Source of the DNA: Clostridia bacterium
GTDB taxonomy: Bacteria; Bacillota; Clostridia; Christensenellales; CAG-1252
Reading direction: 5' to 3'
Length of the DNA stretch: 6,174 nt
Assembly (NCBI GenBank): GCA_017455385.1
Contig: JAFTBD010000118.1
Coordinates: forward strand, 1 to 6,174
Shown: in pieces, positions 1 to 6,174 of the stretch
Layout: each line of letters opens with the position of its first letter
Numbering within the stretch: position 1 is the first letter of the stretch
The notes under the pieces: generated by a model
The model's input: the letters and a program-made list of their open reading frames with translations, nothing else
What the model was told of the DNA's origin: nothing
The model's database searches: none
Translations under genes and position numbers: made by a program

Positions 1-40
1 AGATCGATCCCGTCTACGTGCCCGCCGAGAAGGAGACCAA
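1..40 (+). repeat. 40-bp exact direct repeat, copy 1 (left edge, upstream of purH)
   Basis: These 40 bases are identical to 544-583 inside purH and lie in the same codon phase (both encode IDPVYVPAEKET and a final Lys). Identity stops after base 40: this copy is followed by AATGAAAG with the purH start, the other by GGACGTC. The left extent is unknown because the window begins here. The copies are offset by 543 bases, a multiple of three. The sequence is coding-like and fits the protein context at the internal site, so this copy is the likely secondary one, either a real duplication or an assembly or chimera artefact. Confidence 0.95.
30..35 (+). promoter_or_regulatory. Ribosome binding site of purH
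   Basis: AAGGAG lies six bases before the ATG at 42, near-ideal strength and spacing, and this decides the start over the in-frame GTG at 18. Oddly, the site lies wholly inside the 40-base repeat copied from the purH coding region. If the left edge is an artefact, the true upstream sequence and its Shine-Dalgarno site may differ. Confidence 0.75.
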
Positions 41-41
41 A

Positions 42-1226
42 ATGAAAGAATTCGAACTGAAATACGGCTGTAATCCCAATCAAAAACCCGCTCGTATCTT
101 CATGCGCGACGGCAGCGACCTGCCCGTCGAGATGTTGAACGGAAGACCGGGCTATATCAATTTCCTCGACGCTTTCAACAGTTGGCAACTCGTGAAGGAG
201 ATCAAGGAAGCGACGGGGCTCCCCGCGGCGACCTCTTTCAAGCACGTAAGCCCCACATCGGCGGCGGTCGGGAAGAAACTCTCCGACAAGCTGAAAAAGT
301 CCTGTTTCGTGGATGACATCGAGGGACTGGACGACAGTCCCATCGCCTGTGCCTACGCGAGAGCGAGAGGTACGGACAGGATGAGCTCCTTCGGCGACTT
401 CATCGCCATCTCGGACGAATGTGACGAGACCCTCGCGAAGATCGTTGCGCGCGAAGTGTCGGACGGCATCATTGCGCCCGCCTATTCGCCGAGAGCCCTC
501 GAGATCCTAAAAGGGAAGAGAAAGGGCGCCTACAATATCATCAAGATCGATCCCGTCTACGTGCCCGCCGAGAAGGAGACCAAGGACGTCTTCGGCATCA
601 CCTTCGAGCAGGGCAGGAATAATTACAAGATCACGCGCGACCTTCTTGATAATATCGTCACGAAGAATAAGGACTTGCCGGACGACGCGGCGATCGATAT
701 GATCATCGCGCTCATCACCCTCAAATACACCCAGTCCAATTCCGTTTGCTTCGCTTGCGACGGGCAGGCGATCGGCGTCGGCGCGGGACAGCAGAGCCGC
801 ATCCATTGCACGAGGCTCGCGGGACAGAAAGCCGACCTCTTCCTGCTCCGTCAGTCGGACAAAGTCTTGGGATTGCAATTTATCGAGTCCCTCGGCAGAC
901 CGGACAGGAATAATGTCATCGACATCTATCTCTCCGACGAAGCGGAGGACGTCATCGGAGACGACAACTGGCAGAAATATTTCGCAGTTCGCCCCGAGCC
1001 CTTCACGAGGGAAGAGAAGAAGGCGTACCTGTCGAAAGTCGGGGGGATCACTCTCGCGAGCGACGCATTCTTCCCCTTCAGCGACAATATCGAGCGTGCG
1101 CGTAAGAGCGGCGTGAAGTACGTCGTACAGCCGGGCGGTTCGGTCAGAGACGATCTCGTCATCGAGGCGGCTGACAAGTACGATATGGTGATGGCATTCA
1201 CCGGCATGAGATTATTCCACCATTAA
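42..1226 (+). CDS. purH: AICAR transformylase (PurH lacking the IMP cyclohydrolase domain)
   Basis: Phosphoribosylaminoimidazolecarboxamide formyltransferase, which transfers a formyl group from 10-formyltetrahydrofolate to AICAR, giving FAICAR (cytosolic, second-to-last step to IMP). The 394-residue protein is transformylase domain from end to end. It opens MKEFELKYGCNPNQKPAR, has the SFKHVSP motif with the catalytic Lys67-His68 pair, KYTQSNS near 229-235, GAGQQSR near 248-253, SDAFFPFSDN near 340-349, QPGGSVRD near 363-370, and ends in the family-typical MRLFHH. Bifunctional PurH is about 510-530 residues with an N-terminal MGS-like cyclohydrolase domain; that domain is absent here. The short form is known from many Clostridia, where a separate IMP cyclohydrolase (PurO-like) does the last step, so this is probably not a truncation. 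The ATG at 42 is chosen because AAGGAG sits six bases upstream and the protein begins as its relatives do. A GTG at 18 is in frame but lies within a repeat. First visible gene of the purH-purD-purL run. Confidence 0.95.
   Translation: MKEFELKYGCNPNQKPARIFMRDGSDLPVEMLNGRPGYINFLDAFNSWQLVKEIKEATGLPAATSFKHVSPTSAAVGKKLSDKLKKSCFVDDIEGLDDSPIACAYARARGTDRMSSFGDFIAISDECDETLAKIVAREVSDGIIAPAYSPRALEILKGKRKGAYNIIKIDPVYVPAEKETKDVFGITFEQGRNNYKITRDLLDNIVTKNKDLPDDAAIDMIIALITLKYTQSNSVCFACDGQAIGVGAGQQSRIHCTRLAGQKADLFLLRQSDKVLGLQFIESLGRPDRNNVIDIYLSDEAEDVIGDDNWQKYFAVRPEPFTREEKKAYLSKVGGITLASDAFFPFSDNIERARKSGVKYVVQPGGSVRDDLVIEAADKYDMVMAFTGMRLFHH
544..583 (+). repeat. 40-bp exact direct repeat, copy 2 (inside purH)
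   Basis: This is the parent-looking copy. It encodes residues 168-181 of PurH in continuous, family-like protein sequence (IIKIDPVYVP then AEKETKDVFG). It contains an AAGGAG at 573-578 that in this position is merely Lys-Glu codons with no start codon after it. Confidence 0.95.
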
Positions 1227-1227
1227 G

Positions 1228-1233
1228 AGGGAG
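1228..1233 (+). promoter_or_regulatory. Ribosome binding site of purD
   Basis: AGGGAG begins two bases after the purH stop codon (TAA, 1224-1226) and lies six bases before the purD ATG at 1240. It fills most of the 13-base intergenic gap, which leaves no room for a promoter or terminator between the genes. Confidence 0.85.
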
Positions 1234-1239
1234 ACGACT

Positions 1240-2508
1240 ATGAGAGTAATGGTCATCGGCGGCGGTGGCAGAGAGCACGCGATCATCAAGAAACTGAGAG
1301 AAAATAAGAGCATCGAGGTTCTCTACGCTCTGCCCGGAAACGATGGTATGAAAGGGGACGCGACGCTTGTTCCTATCGGCGCGAAAAACCTCGACAAGAT
1401 ATGCAACTTCGCGGTCGAGAAAAAGATCGATTTTGCTGTCGTGGCGCCCGACGATCCCCTCGTGCTCGGGCTCGTTGACCGCTTGAATGCCGTCGGCGTG
1501 AAATGTTTCGGACCCAAGAAGAATGCCGCCATAATCGAGGGGAGCAAGGCATTCTCCAAGGCATTGATGAAAAAATACGGCATCCCCACCGCGCGTTATG
1601 AGACATTCACCGACCTCGAAGAAGCGATCCGCTACGTGGATACGCAAGAGCCGCCCATCGTCGTGAAAGCGGACGGTCTCGCCCTCGGGAAAGGCGTCAT
1701 CATTGCCGCGACGCGCGAGGAGGCGAAAGCCGCTCTCCGTGAAATGATGGAGAACGGAAAATTCGGCGACAGCGGCAAGACCGTCGTCATAGAGGAATAC
1801 TTGGAAGGACCGGAAGTGTCCGTGCTGTCCTTCTGCGACGGCAATATCGTCGTGCCGATGGTGTCCGGCATGGATCACAAGCGGGCGCAAGACGGCGACA
1901 AGGGACTGAATACCGGCGGCATGGGCACCATCGCGCCAAACCCCTTCTACACGAAAGAGATATCCGCGATCTGTAAAGAGCAAATTTTCGACAAGACGGT
2001 GGCGGCTATGAATGCGGAAGGAAGACCTTTCCGCGGGTGTTTGTATTTCGGACTGATGATCACGCGAGACGGCCCCAAGGTCATCGAGTACAACTGCCGT
2101 TTCGGCGACCCCGAGACGCAGGTCGTCCTGCCCTTGATGGAGAGCGACCTTCTGACCGTGATGATGAAGACGGCGGACGGCACCCTCGATCCCTCCGACG
2201 TCAAGTTCTCGACGGGGAGCGCCTGTTGCGTCATTATGGCGTCCGCGGGCTATCCCGAGCATTACGAGAAAGGCTATGAGATCGTGCAAAAGGGTGAGAT
2301 AGACGGCGAGGTCTATTTCGCGGGCGCGAAAGACCGTGATGGCACGCTCGTCACGAACGGCGGCAGAGTGCTCGGCGTCACGGTGAAGGGCGACACGCTC
2401 ATGGGCGCGGTCACGAAATGTTATGAAGAAATAAAGAAGATCACTTTCGAGAACGCCTATTACAGATCGGATATCGGCGCGAAAGCGATCAAAGCGGAGA
2501 AGAACTGA
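1240..2508 (+). CDS. purD: Phosphoribosylamine-glycine ligase (GAR synthetase)
   Basis: Joins glycine to 5-phosphoribosylamine with ATP to make GAR, the second step of purine synthesis (cytosolic). The 422 residues match the usual length of about 415-430. The N-terminal domain starts MRVMVIGGGGREHA (residues 1-14), with the LPGNDGM loop at 31-37 and FGPKKNAAIIEGSK at 90-103. The ATP-grasp domain shows KADGLALGKG at 143-152 and EEYLEGPEVS at 185-194. It continues with MDHKRAQDGDKGLNTGGMG at 211-229 and the metal-binding EYNCRFGDPETQ, with Glu283 and Asn285. The C-terminal domain carries the VTNGGRVLGVT motif at 371-381 and ends near DIGAKA. APDDPLVLG replaces the common GPEAPL-type motif and GMGTIAPNP replaces GMGAYSP; both variants occur in Clostridia, so they look like a lineage signature and not a defect. 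The start has AGGGAG six bases upstream and lies 13 bases after the purH stop; the stop overlaps the purL start, so purD is an internal operon gene. Confidence 0.96.
   Translation: MRVMVIGGGGREHAIIKKLRENKSIEVLYALPGNDGMKGDATLVPIGAKNLDKICNFAVEKKIDFAVVAPDDPLVLGLVDRLNAVGVKCFGPKKNAAIIEGSKAFSKALMKKYGIPTARYETFTDLEEAIRYVDTQEPPIVVKADGLALGKGVIIAATREEAKAALREMMENGKFGDSGKTVVIEEYLEGPEVSVLSFCDGNIVVPMVSGMDHKRAQDGDKGLNTGGMGTIAPNPFYTKEISAICKEQIFDKTVAAMNAEGRPFRGCLYFGLMITRDGPKVIEYNCRFGDPETQVVLPLMESDLLTVMMKTADGTLDPSDVKFSTGSACCVIMASAGYPEHYEKGYEIVQKGEIDGEVYFAGAKDRDGTLVTNGGRVLGVTVKGDTLMGAVTKCYEEIKKITFENAYYRSDIGAKAIKAEKN
2496..2499 (+). promoter_or_regulatory. Ribosome binding site of purL, inside the purD 3' end
   Basis: GGAG (continuing GGAGAAG) lies eight bases before the purL ATG at 2508, within the last codons of purD. 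With the TGATG stop-start overlap at 2506-2510, it suggests that ribosomes finishing purD can restart directly on purL, keeping the two enzymes in proportion. Confidence 0.75.
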
Positions 2509-5500
2509 TGGTTTTCAGAGTATACGTAGAGAAGAAAGAAGGACTCAATAACGAAGCGAAAGCGCTCTTATCCGAGATACGCGATTTTCTCGGTATTCGC
2601 GCGCTCAAGTCCCTGCGCGTCATCAATCGGTACGACGCGGAGAATATCGACACGGCTCTTTTCGAGTACGCGAAGAGGGCTGTTTTCTCCGAGCCGCAGA
2701 TCGACCTCGTTTTCGATGAATTGAAGGCGAAAGGCAGGGTGTTCGCCGTCGAGTATCTCCCCGGTCAATTCGACCAACGCGCGGATTCCGCGTCGCAGTG
2801 TATCCAGATCCTTTCCTGCGGCGAACGCCCGTCGATACGCACCGCCAAGGTGTACGTTCTCGAGGGCGACCTCTCCGACACGGAAGCGGATCGGATCAAG
2901 AATTACGTGATAAACCCCGTCGAGGCGCGTGAAGCGGATCTTGCGCTCCCCGATACCCTCTATGCCGCCTACGACTTGCCGACCTCGGTCAGGACGCTCG
3001 AAGGCTTTTCTAAATTGGACAAGGCGGGGCTTAAAAAGTTTATTGCCGCCTACGGTCTCGCGATGGACGAGGACGACATCGCTTTCTGTCAGCGGTATTT
3101 TGCGGGGGAGAAGCGGGAGCCGACCATCACCGAGATCCGCATGATCGACACCTATTGGTCGGATCATTGCCGCCACACCACATTCCTCACGACGATCGAT
3201 AAAGTCACTTTCGAGGATGACCTCATTCAAAATGCTTATAACGAATATCTCGCGCTTCGCAAAGAACTGAAGCGCACCAAGCCCGTCTGTCTGATGGACG
3301 TCGCCACCCTCGCGGTCAGAGAACTGAAGCGTCAGGGCAAGCTCGACAAACTCGACGAGTCGGAAGAGATCAATGCCTGCACGGTGAAGATCGACGTTGA
3401 CGTGGACGGCGTAACGGAGAAATGGCTGCTCCTTTTCAAGAACGAAACGCACAATCACCCGACGGAGATAGATCCGTTCGGCGGTGCCGCCACCTGTATC
3501 GGCGGCGCGATACGCGACCCCTTTTCGGGTAGGTCTTACGTCTATGCAGCCATGCGCGTGACGGGCGCGGCGGATCCTTTGCTTCCCGTCGAGGAAACGA
3601 TAAAAGGGAAACTCCCGCAGAGAAAGATCGTCACCACCGCCGCGGCGGGGTATTCCTCTTACGGCAACCAGATCGGTCTCGCCACGGGACTCGTGGAAGA
3701 GATCTATCACGAAGGCTACGCCGCCAAGAGAATGGAGATCGGCGCGGTCATCGCCGCCACCCCCGCGGAGAACGTTCGCAGAGAGACCCCCGCTCCGGGC
3801 GACGTGGTCATTCTTCTCGGCGGCAGGACGGGGCGAGACGGCATCGGCGGCGCGACGGGTTCTTCCAAATCGCATAACGCACATTCCGTCGAGACCTGCG
3901 GCGCGGAAGTGCAGAAAGGGAACGCCCCCGAGGAGAGAAAACTCCAAAGATTATTCCGCAATAAAGAAGCCTGCGGCTATATCAAACGCTGTAATGACTT
4001 CGGCGCGGGCGGCGTGTCCGTCGCGGTCGGCGAACTCGCGGACGGGCTCAGCATCGACCTGAATGCCGTCCCGAAGAAATACGAGGGATTGGACGGCACC
4101 GAGCTCGCCATCAGCGAATCGCAGGAGCGTATGGCGGTCGTCATCGAGAAAGAGAACGTCGCGCGCTTTATCGAGATCGCGGGCGAAGAGAACCTCGAAG
4201 CCTGTCCCGTCGCCGTAGTCACCGAAGAGCCGCGCCTCAGGATGCAATGGAACGGTGTCACCATCGTGGACGTCAGCCGTGAATTCCTGAATTCGAACGG
4301 CGCGGAGAAACACATCGATGTGGTGGTCAAGGGCGGCAAGCCTTTTGACAAAGAAACGCCGACTTCCTTCAAGGCAGGGTACGAAGCGCTCGTGAAGGAT
4401 CTCAACGTCTGTTCCAAGCGCGGACTGTCCGAGAGATTCGATTCGACCATCGGTGCGGGCACGGTGCTGATGCCCTTCGGCGGCAAATACCAGCTCACGC
4501 CCATCCAAGCGATGGTGCAGAAGATCTCGGTGGAGAAGAAACACACAGACGATTGCTCGGTGATGGCTTACGGCTACGATCCTTACATTATGGAGAAGGA
4601 TCAATACCGCGGCGCCTACCTCTCCGTGGTGGAGAGCGTCTGCAAACTCATCGCGACGGGCGCCTCGTTCAAGGAGGTTTATCTGTCTTTCCAAGAGTAT
4701 TTCGAGCGCCTCGGCAAAGATCCCGAGAAGTGGGGCAAGCCGCTCAGCGCCTTGCTCGGCGCCTTCAAAGCGCAGCTCGACCTCGGCATAGGCTCTATCG
4801 GAGGCAAAGACTCCATGAGCGGCACCTTCGAGGACATCTCCGTCCCGCCGACTTTGGTCTCCTTCGCGGTCACCACCGAGAAAGTCACGAATATCCTTTC
4901 CGATGATATGAAGAAAGCGGGGCATAAAGTGATCCGCATCGCGGCGAGAAAGGACGCGAACGGACTCCCCGACGCCAAGAGCCTGATCGCCGTCTTCGAC
5001 AAGGTGCATCGACTCATCGAGGAGAAGAAAGCTTTCGCCTGTTGGACGCCCGTTTACGGCGGCATCGCGGAAGGCATTCTGAAGATGTGCCTGGGCAATG
5101 GGCTCGGCTTTGCTTATCGTGACGCGCTTACCTTGGACGACATTTTCGGCTACGACCACGGCGCATTCCTCATCGAGACCGAGGAGGACTTCGGCGAGGA
5201 AGTGATCGGCGACGTGCTCTCCGTGCCCGAGATCGTGTACCGCGGGGAAGTATTGCCCTTCGAGAAGCTCCGAGAAGGCTACGAGGAGAAGCTCGAGAGC
5301 GTCTATCCCACCCTCGTCTCCGCGAAGAGCAGGGCGCCCGAGACCTATTCCTATACGGGCATAGCGCCCACGGGCAAGCGGCTCGGCATCGCGCGTCCCC
5401 GCGTATTGATCCCCGTCTTCCCGGGCACGAACTGCGAATACGACAGCGCGAAAGCTTTCACGGACGCAGGCGCGGAAGCGGAAAAATTCGTCATCAATAA

Positions 5501-6174
5501 CCTCACGAAGGACGGCATCCAAAGGAGCGTCGCGGACTTCGCGAAGAAGATACGGGCGGCGCAGATGGTCTTTATCCCCGGCGGGTTCTCCGGCGGCGAC
5601 GAACCGGACGGCAGCGGCAAATTCATCACCGCCTTCTTCCGCAATGCGGAGATCAAGGAGAACGTCACCGAACTGTTGGAGAGACGGGACGGCTTGATGG
5701 CGGGTATCTGCAATGGATTTCAGGCGCTCATTAAGCTCGGGCTCGTGCCCTTCGGCAAGATCATCGACACCGACGAGAATTGCCCGACTCTTACCTTCAA
5801 TACCATCGGCAGACACCAGTCCAAGATCGTGCGGACGCGGGTGGTGTCGAATATGTCCCCGTGGCTCCGCGAGACCTCTGTCGGCGACGTTTATAACGTG
5901 CCTATCTCGCATGGCGAGGGTCGGTTCATCGCGAGCGACAGCCTCGTGAAGGAGCTCGCTCGGAATGGACAGATCGCCACGCAGTACGTGGACATAGAGG
6001 GAAGGGCGACCGACGATATCCGCTATAACCCGAATGGCTCCGTCGCGGCAGTGGAGGGCATCACGTCTCCCGACGGCAGAGTCTTCGGCAAGATGGGACA
6101 CTCCGAGCGTTGGGGCAACGGACTGTATAAGAACGTTCCCGGCGACTACGACATCAAGATGTTCCGCTCCGCGG
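2508..6174 (+). CDS. purL: Phosphoribosylformylglycinamidine synthase, single-chain clostridial type (3' end cut off)
   Basis: Converts FGAR, glutamine and ATP to FGAM, the fourth step of purine synthesis (cytosolic). I read 1222 codons in frame without a stop; the gene leaves the window mid-codon. The last residues, KNVPGDYDIKMFRSA, match the family C-terminus, so only about ten codons are missing. Domains in order: a PurS-like N-terminal region (about 1-90); a linker with the SDHCRHTTF active-site motif at 218-226; the first AIRS-like half with NETHNHPTEIDPFGGAATC at 312-330 and NDFGAGGVS at 496-504; the second half with GSIGGKDSMSGTF at 762-774; and a glutaminase (class I amidotransferase) domain from about 965. 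Its triad is Cys1068 (GICNGFQ), His1135 and Glu1137 (ISHGEGRF). PurS, PurL and PurQ functions are therefore fused in one chain, so no separate purS or purQ is needed. The ATG shares its A with the purD stop codon (TGATG), which implies translational coupling. All visible catalytic motifs are intact. Confidence 0.95.
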   Translation, partial: MVFRVYVEKKEGLNNEAKALLSEIRDFLGIRALKSLRVINRYDAENIDTALFEYAKRAVFSEPQIDLVFDELKAKGRVFAVEYLPGQFDQRADSASQCIQILSCGERPSIRTAKVYVLEGDLSDTEADRIKNYVINPVEAREADLALPDTLYAAYDLPTSVRTLEGFSKLDKAGLKKFIAAYGLAMDEDDIAFCQRYFAGEKREPTITEIRMIDTYWSDHCRHTTFLTTIDKVTFEDDLIQNAYNEYLALRKELKRTKPVCLMDVATLAVRELKRQGKLDKLDESEEINACTVKIDVDVDGVTEKWLLLFKNETHNHPTEIDPFGGAATCIGGAIRDPFSGRSYVYAAMRVTGAADPLLPVEETIKGKLPQRKIVTTAAAGYSSYGNQIGLATGLVEEIYHEGYAAKRMEIGAVIAATPAENVRRETPAPGDVVILLGGRTGRDGIGGATGSSKSHNAHSVETCGAEVQKGNAPEERKLQRLFRNKEACGYIKRCNDFGAGGVSVAVGELADGLSIDLNAVPKKYEGLDGTELAISESQERMAVVIEKENVARFIEIAGEENLEACPVAVVTEEPRLRMQWNGVTIVDVSREFLNSNGAEKHIDVVVKGGKPFDKETPTSFKAGYEALVKDLNVCSKRGLSERFDSTIGAGTVLMPFGGKYQLTPIQAMVQKISVEKKHTDDCSVMAYGYDPYIMEKDQYRGAYLSVVESVCKLIATGASFKEVYLSFQEYFERLGKDPEKWGKPLSALLGAFKAQLDLGIGSIGGKDSMSGTFEDISVPPTLVSFAVTTEKVTNILSDDMKKAGHKVIRIAARKDANGLPDAKSLIAVFDKVHRLIEEKKAFACWTPVYGGIAEGILKMCLGNGLGFAYRDALTLDDIFGYDHGAFLIETEEDFGEEVIGDVLSVPEIVYRGEVLPFEKLREGYEEKLESVYPTLVSAKSRAPETYSYTGIAPTGKRLGIARPRVLIPVFPGTNCEYDSAKAFTDAGAEAEKFVINNLTKDGIQRSVADFAKKIRAAQMVFIPGGFSGGDEPDGSGKFITAFFRNAEIKENVTELLERRDGLMAGICNGFQALIKLGLVPFGKIIDTDENCPTLTFNTIGRHQSKIVRTRVVSNMSPWLRETSVGDVYNVPISHGEGRFIASDSLVKELARNGQIATQYVDIEGRATDDIRYNPNGSVAAVEGITSPDGRVFGKMGHSERWGNGLYKNVPGDYDIKMFRSA

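Noticed and set aside
18..41. In-frame GTG at 18 as an alternative purH start, adding eight residues
   Set aside because: The eight codons are a copy of internal purH sequence, there is no binding site at the right distance upstream of 18, and the ATG at 42 has AAGGAG at ideal spacing and gives the N-terminus typical of the family.
1..45. Possible 3' end of an upstream gene: frame 1 reads 14 codons and stops at TGA 43-45, forming an ATGA overlap with the purH start
   Set aside because: The overlap would be typical of an operon, but the 14 residues resemble nothing I recognise and the bases are a copy of purH coding sequence read out of frame. I cannot support a gene here.
573..578. Internal AAGGAG within purH as a possible start site for an internal product
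   Set aside because: No ATG, GTG or TTG follows at a suitable distance in the purH frame; the bases are ordinary Lys-Glu codons.
1227..1239. Promoter, terminator or purine-responsive element between purH and purD
   Set aside because: Only 13 bases are available and they are taken by the purD binding site. Any purine riboswitch or PurR site would be expected before the first operon gene, outside the window.
1198..2289. 363-codon minus-strand open frame opposite purD
   Set aside because: It is in register with purD and explained by the same codon bias; it shows no family motif and no convincing binding site.
4553..4906. 117-codon plus-strand open frame inside purL (and smaller ones at 913-1116, 2037-2279, 2929-3144 and 5713-5949)
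   Set aside because: They lie out of frame within well-conserved catalytic coding sequence; their Arg-rich or Ser-rich translations are typical of shifted GC-rich codons.
3951..6101. 716-codon minus-strand open frame opposite purL, and the 459-codon frame at 2568-3947
   Set aside because: Both are in codon register with purL and are explained by the lack of TTA, CTA and TCA codons. Their translations are Arg-, Asp- and His-rich low-structure mirrors of the sense protein with no recognisable domain.

Overview
The window is a stretch of a de novo purine biosynthesis operon. Three genes lie on the plus strand in the order purH - purD - purL, with almost no space between them: 13 bases separate purH from purD, and purD overlaps purL by one base. 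Every base from 42 to the end is accounted for by these genes and their ribosome binding sites. I see no promoter, terminator, RNA gene, mobile element or CRISPR array.

The organism looks like an uncultured Clostridia-type member of the Bacillota, probably from a gut-like community. Three protein features point that way: a short PurH with only the AICAR transformylase domain, a PurD with the variant motifs common in Ruminococcaceae/Lachnospiraceae-like lineages, and a single-chain PurL of the clostridial form. The gene order also fits. Base composition is moderately GC-rich by eye, with strong AAGGAG-type Shine-Dalgarno sites and very rare TTA, CTA and TCA codons. The assignment is an inference from family resemblance.

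Layout: bases 1-40 are an exact copy of bases 544-583 inside purH and end one base before the purH start codon. This segment also supplies the purH ribosome binding site. Bases 42-1226 are purH, 1240-2508 purD, and 2508-6174 purL. PurL runs off the right edge and lacks only about its last ten codons.

Working together, PurD makes GAR from phosphoribosylamine and glycine (step 2), PurL makes FGAM from FGAR and glutamine (step 4), and PurH formylates AICAR to FAICAR (step 9). The final ring closure to IMP has no enzyme in this window, because this PurH lacks the IMP cyclohydrolase domain. A separate cyclohydrolase is predicted, most likely just upstream.

The biology is ordinary housekeeping metabolism, and I found no new system. 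The one structural oddity is the 40-base repeat at the left edge. It is either an assembly or chimera artefact or the end of a real in-frame tandem duplication of the first part of purH.
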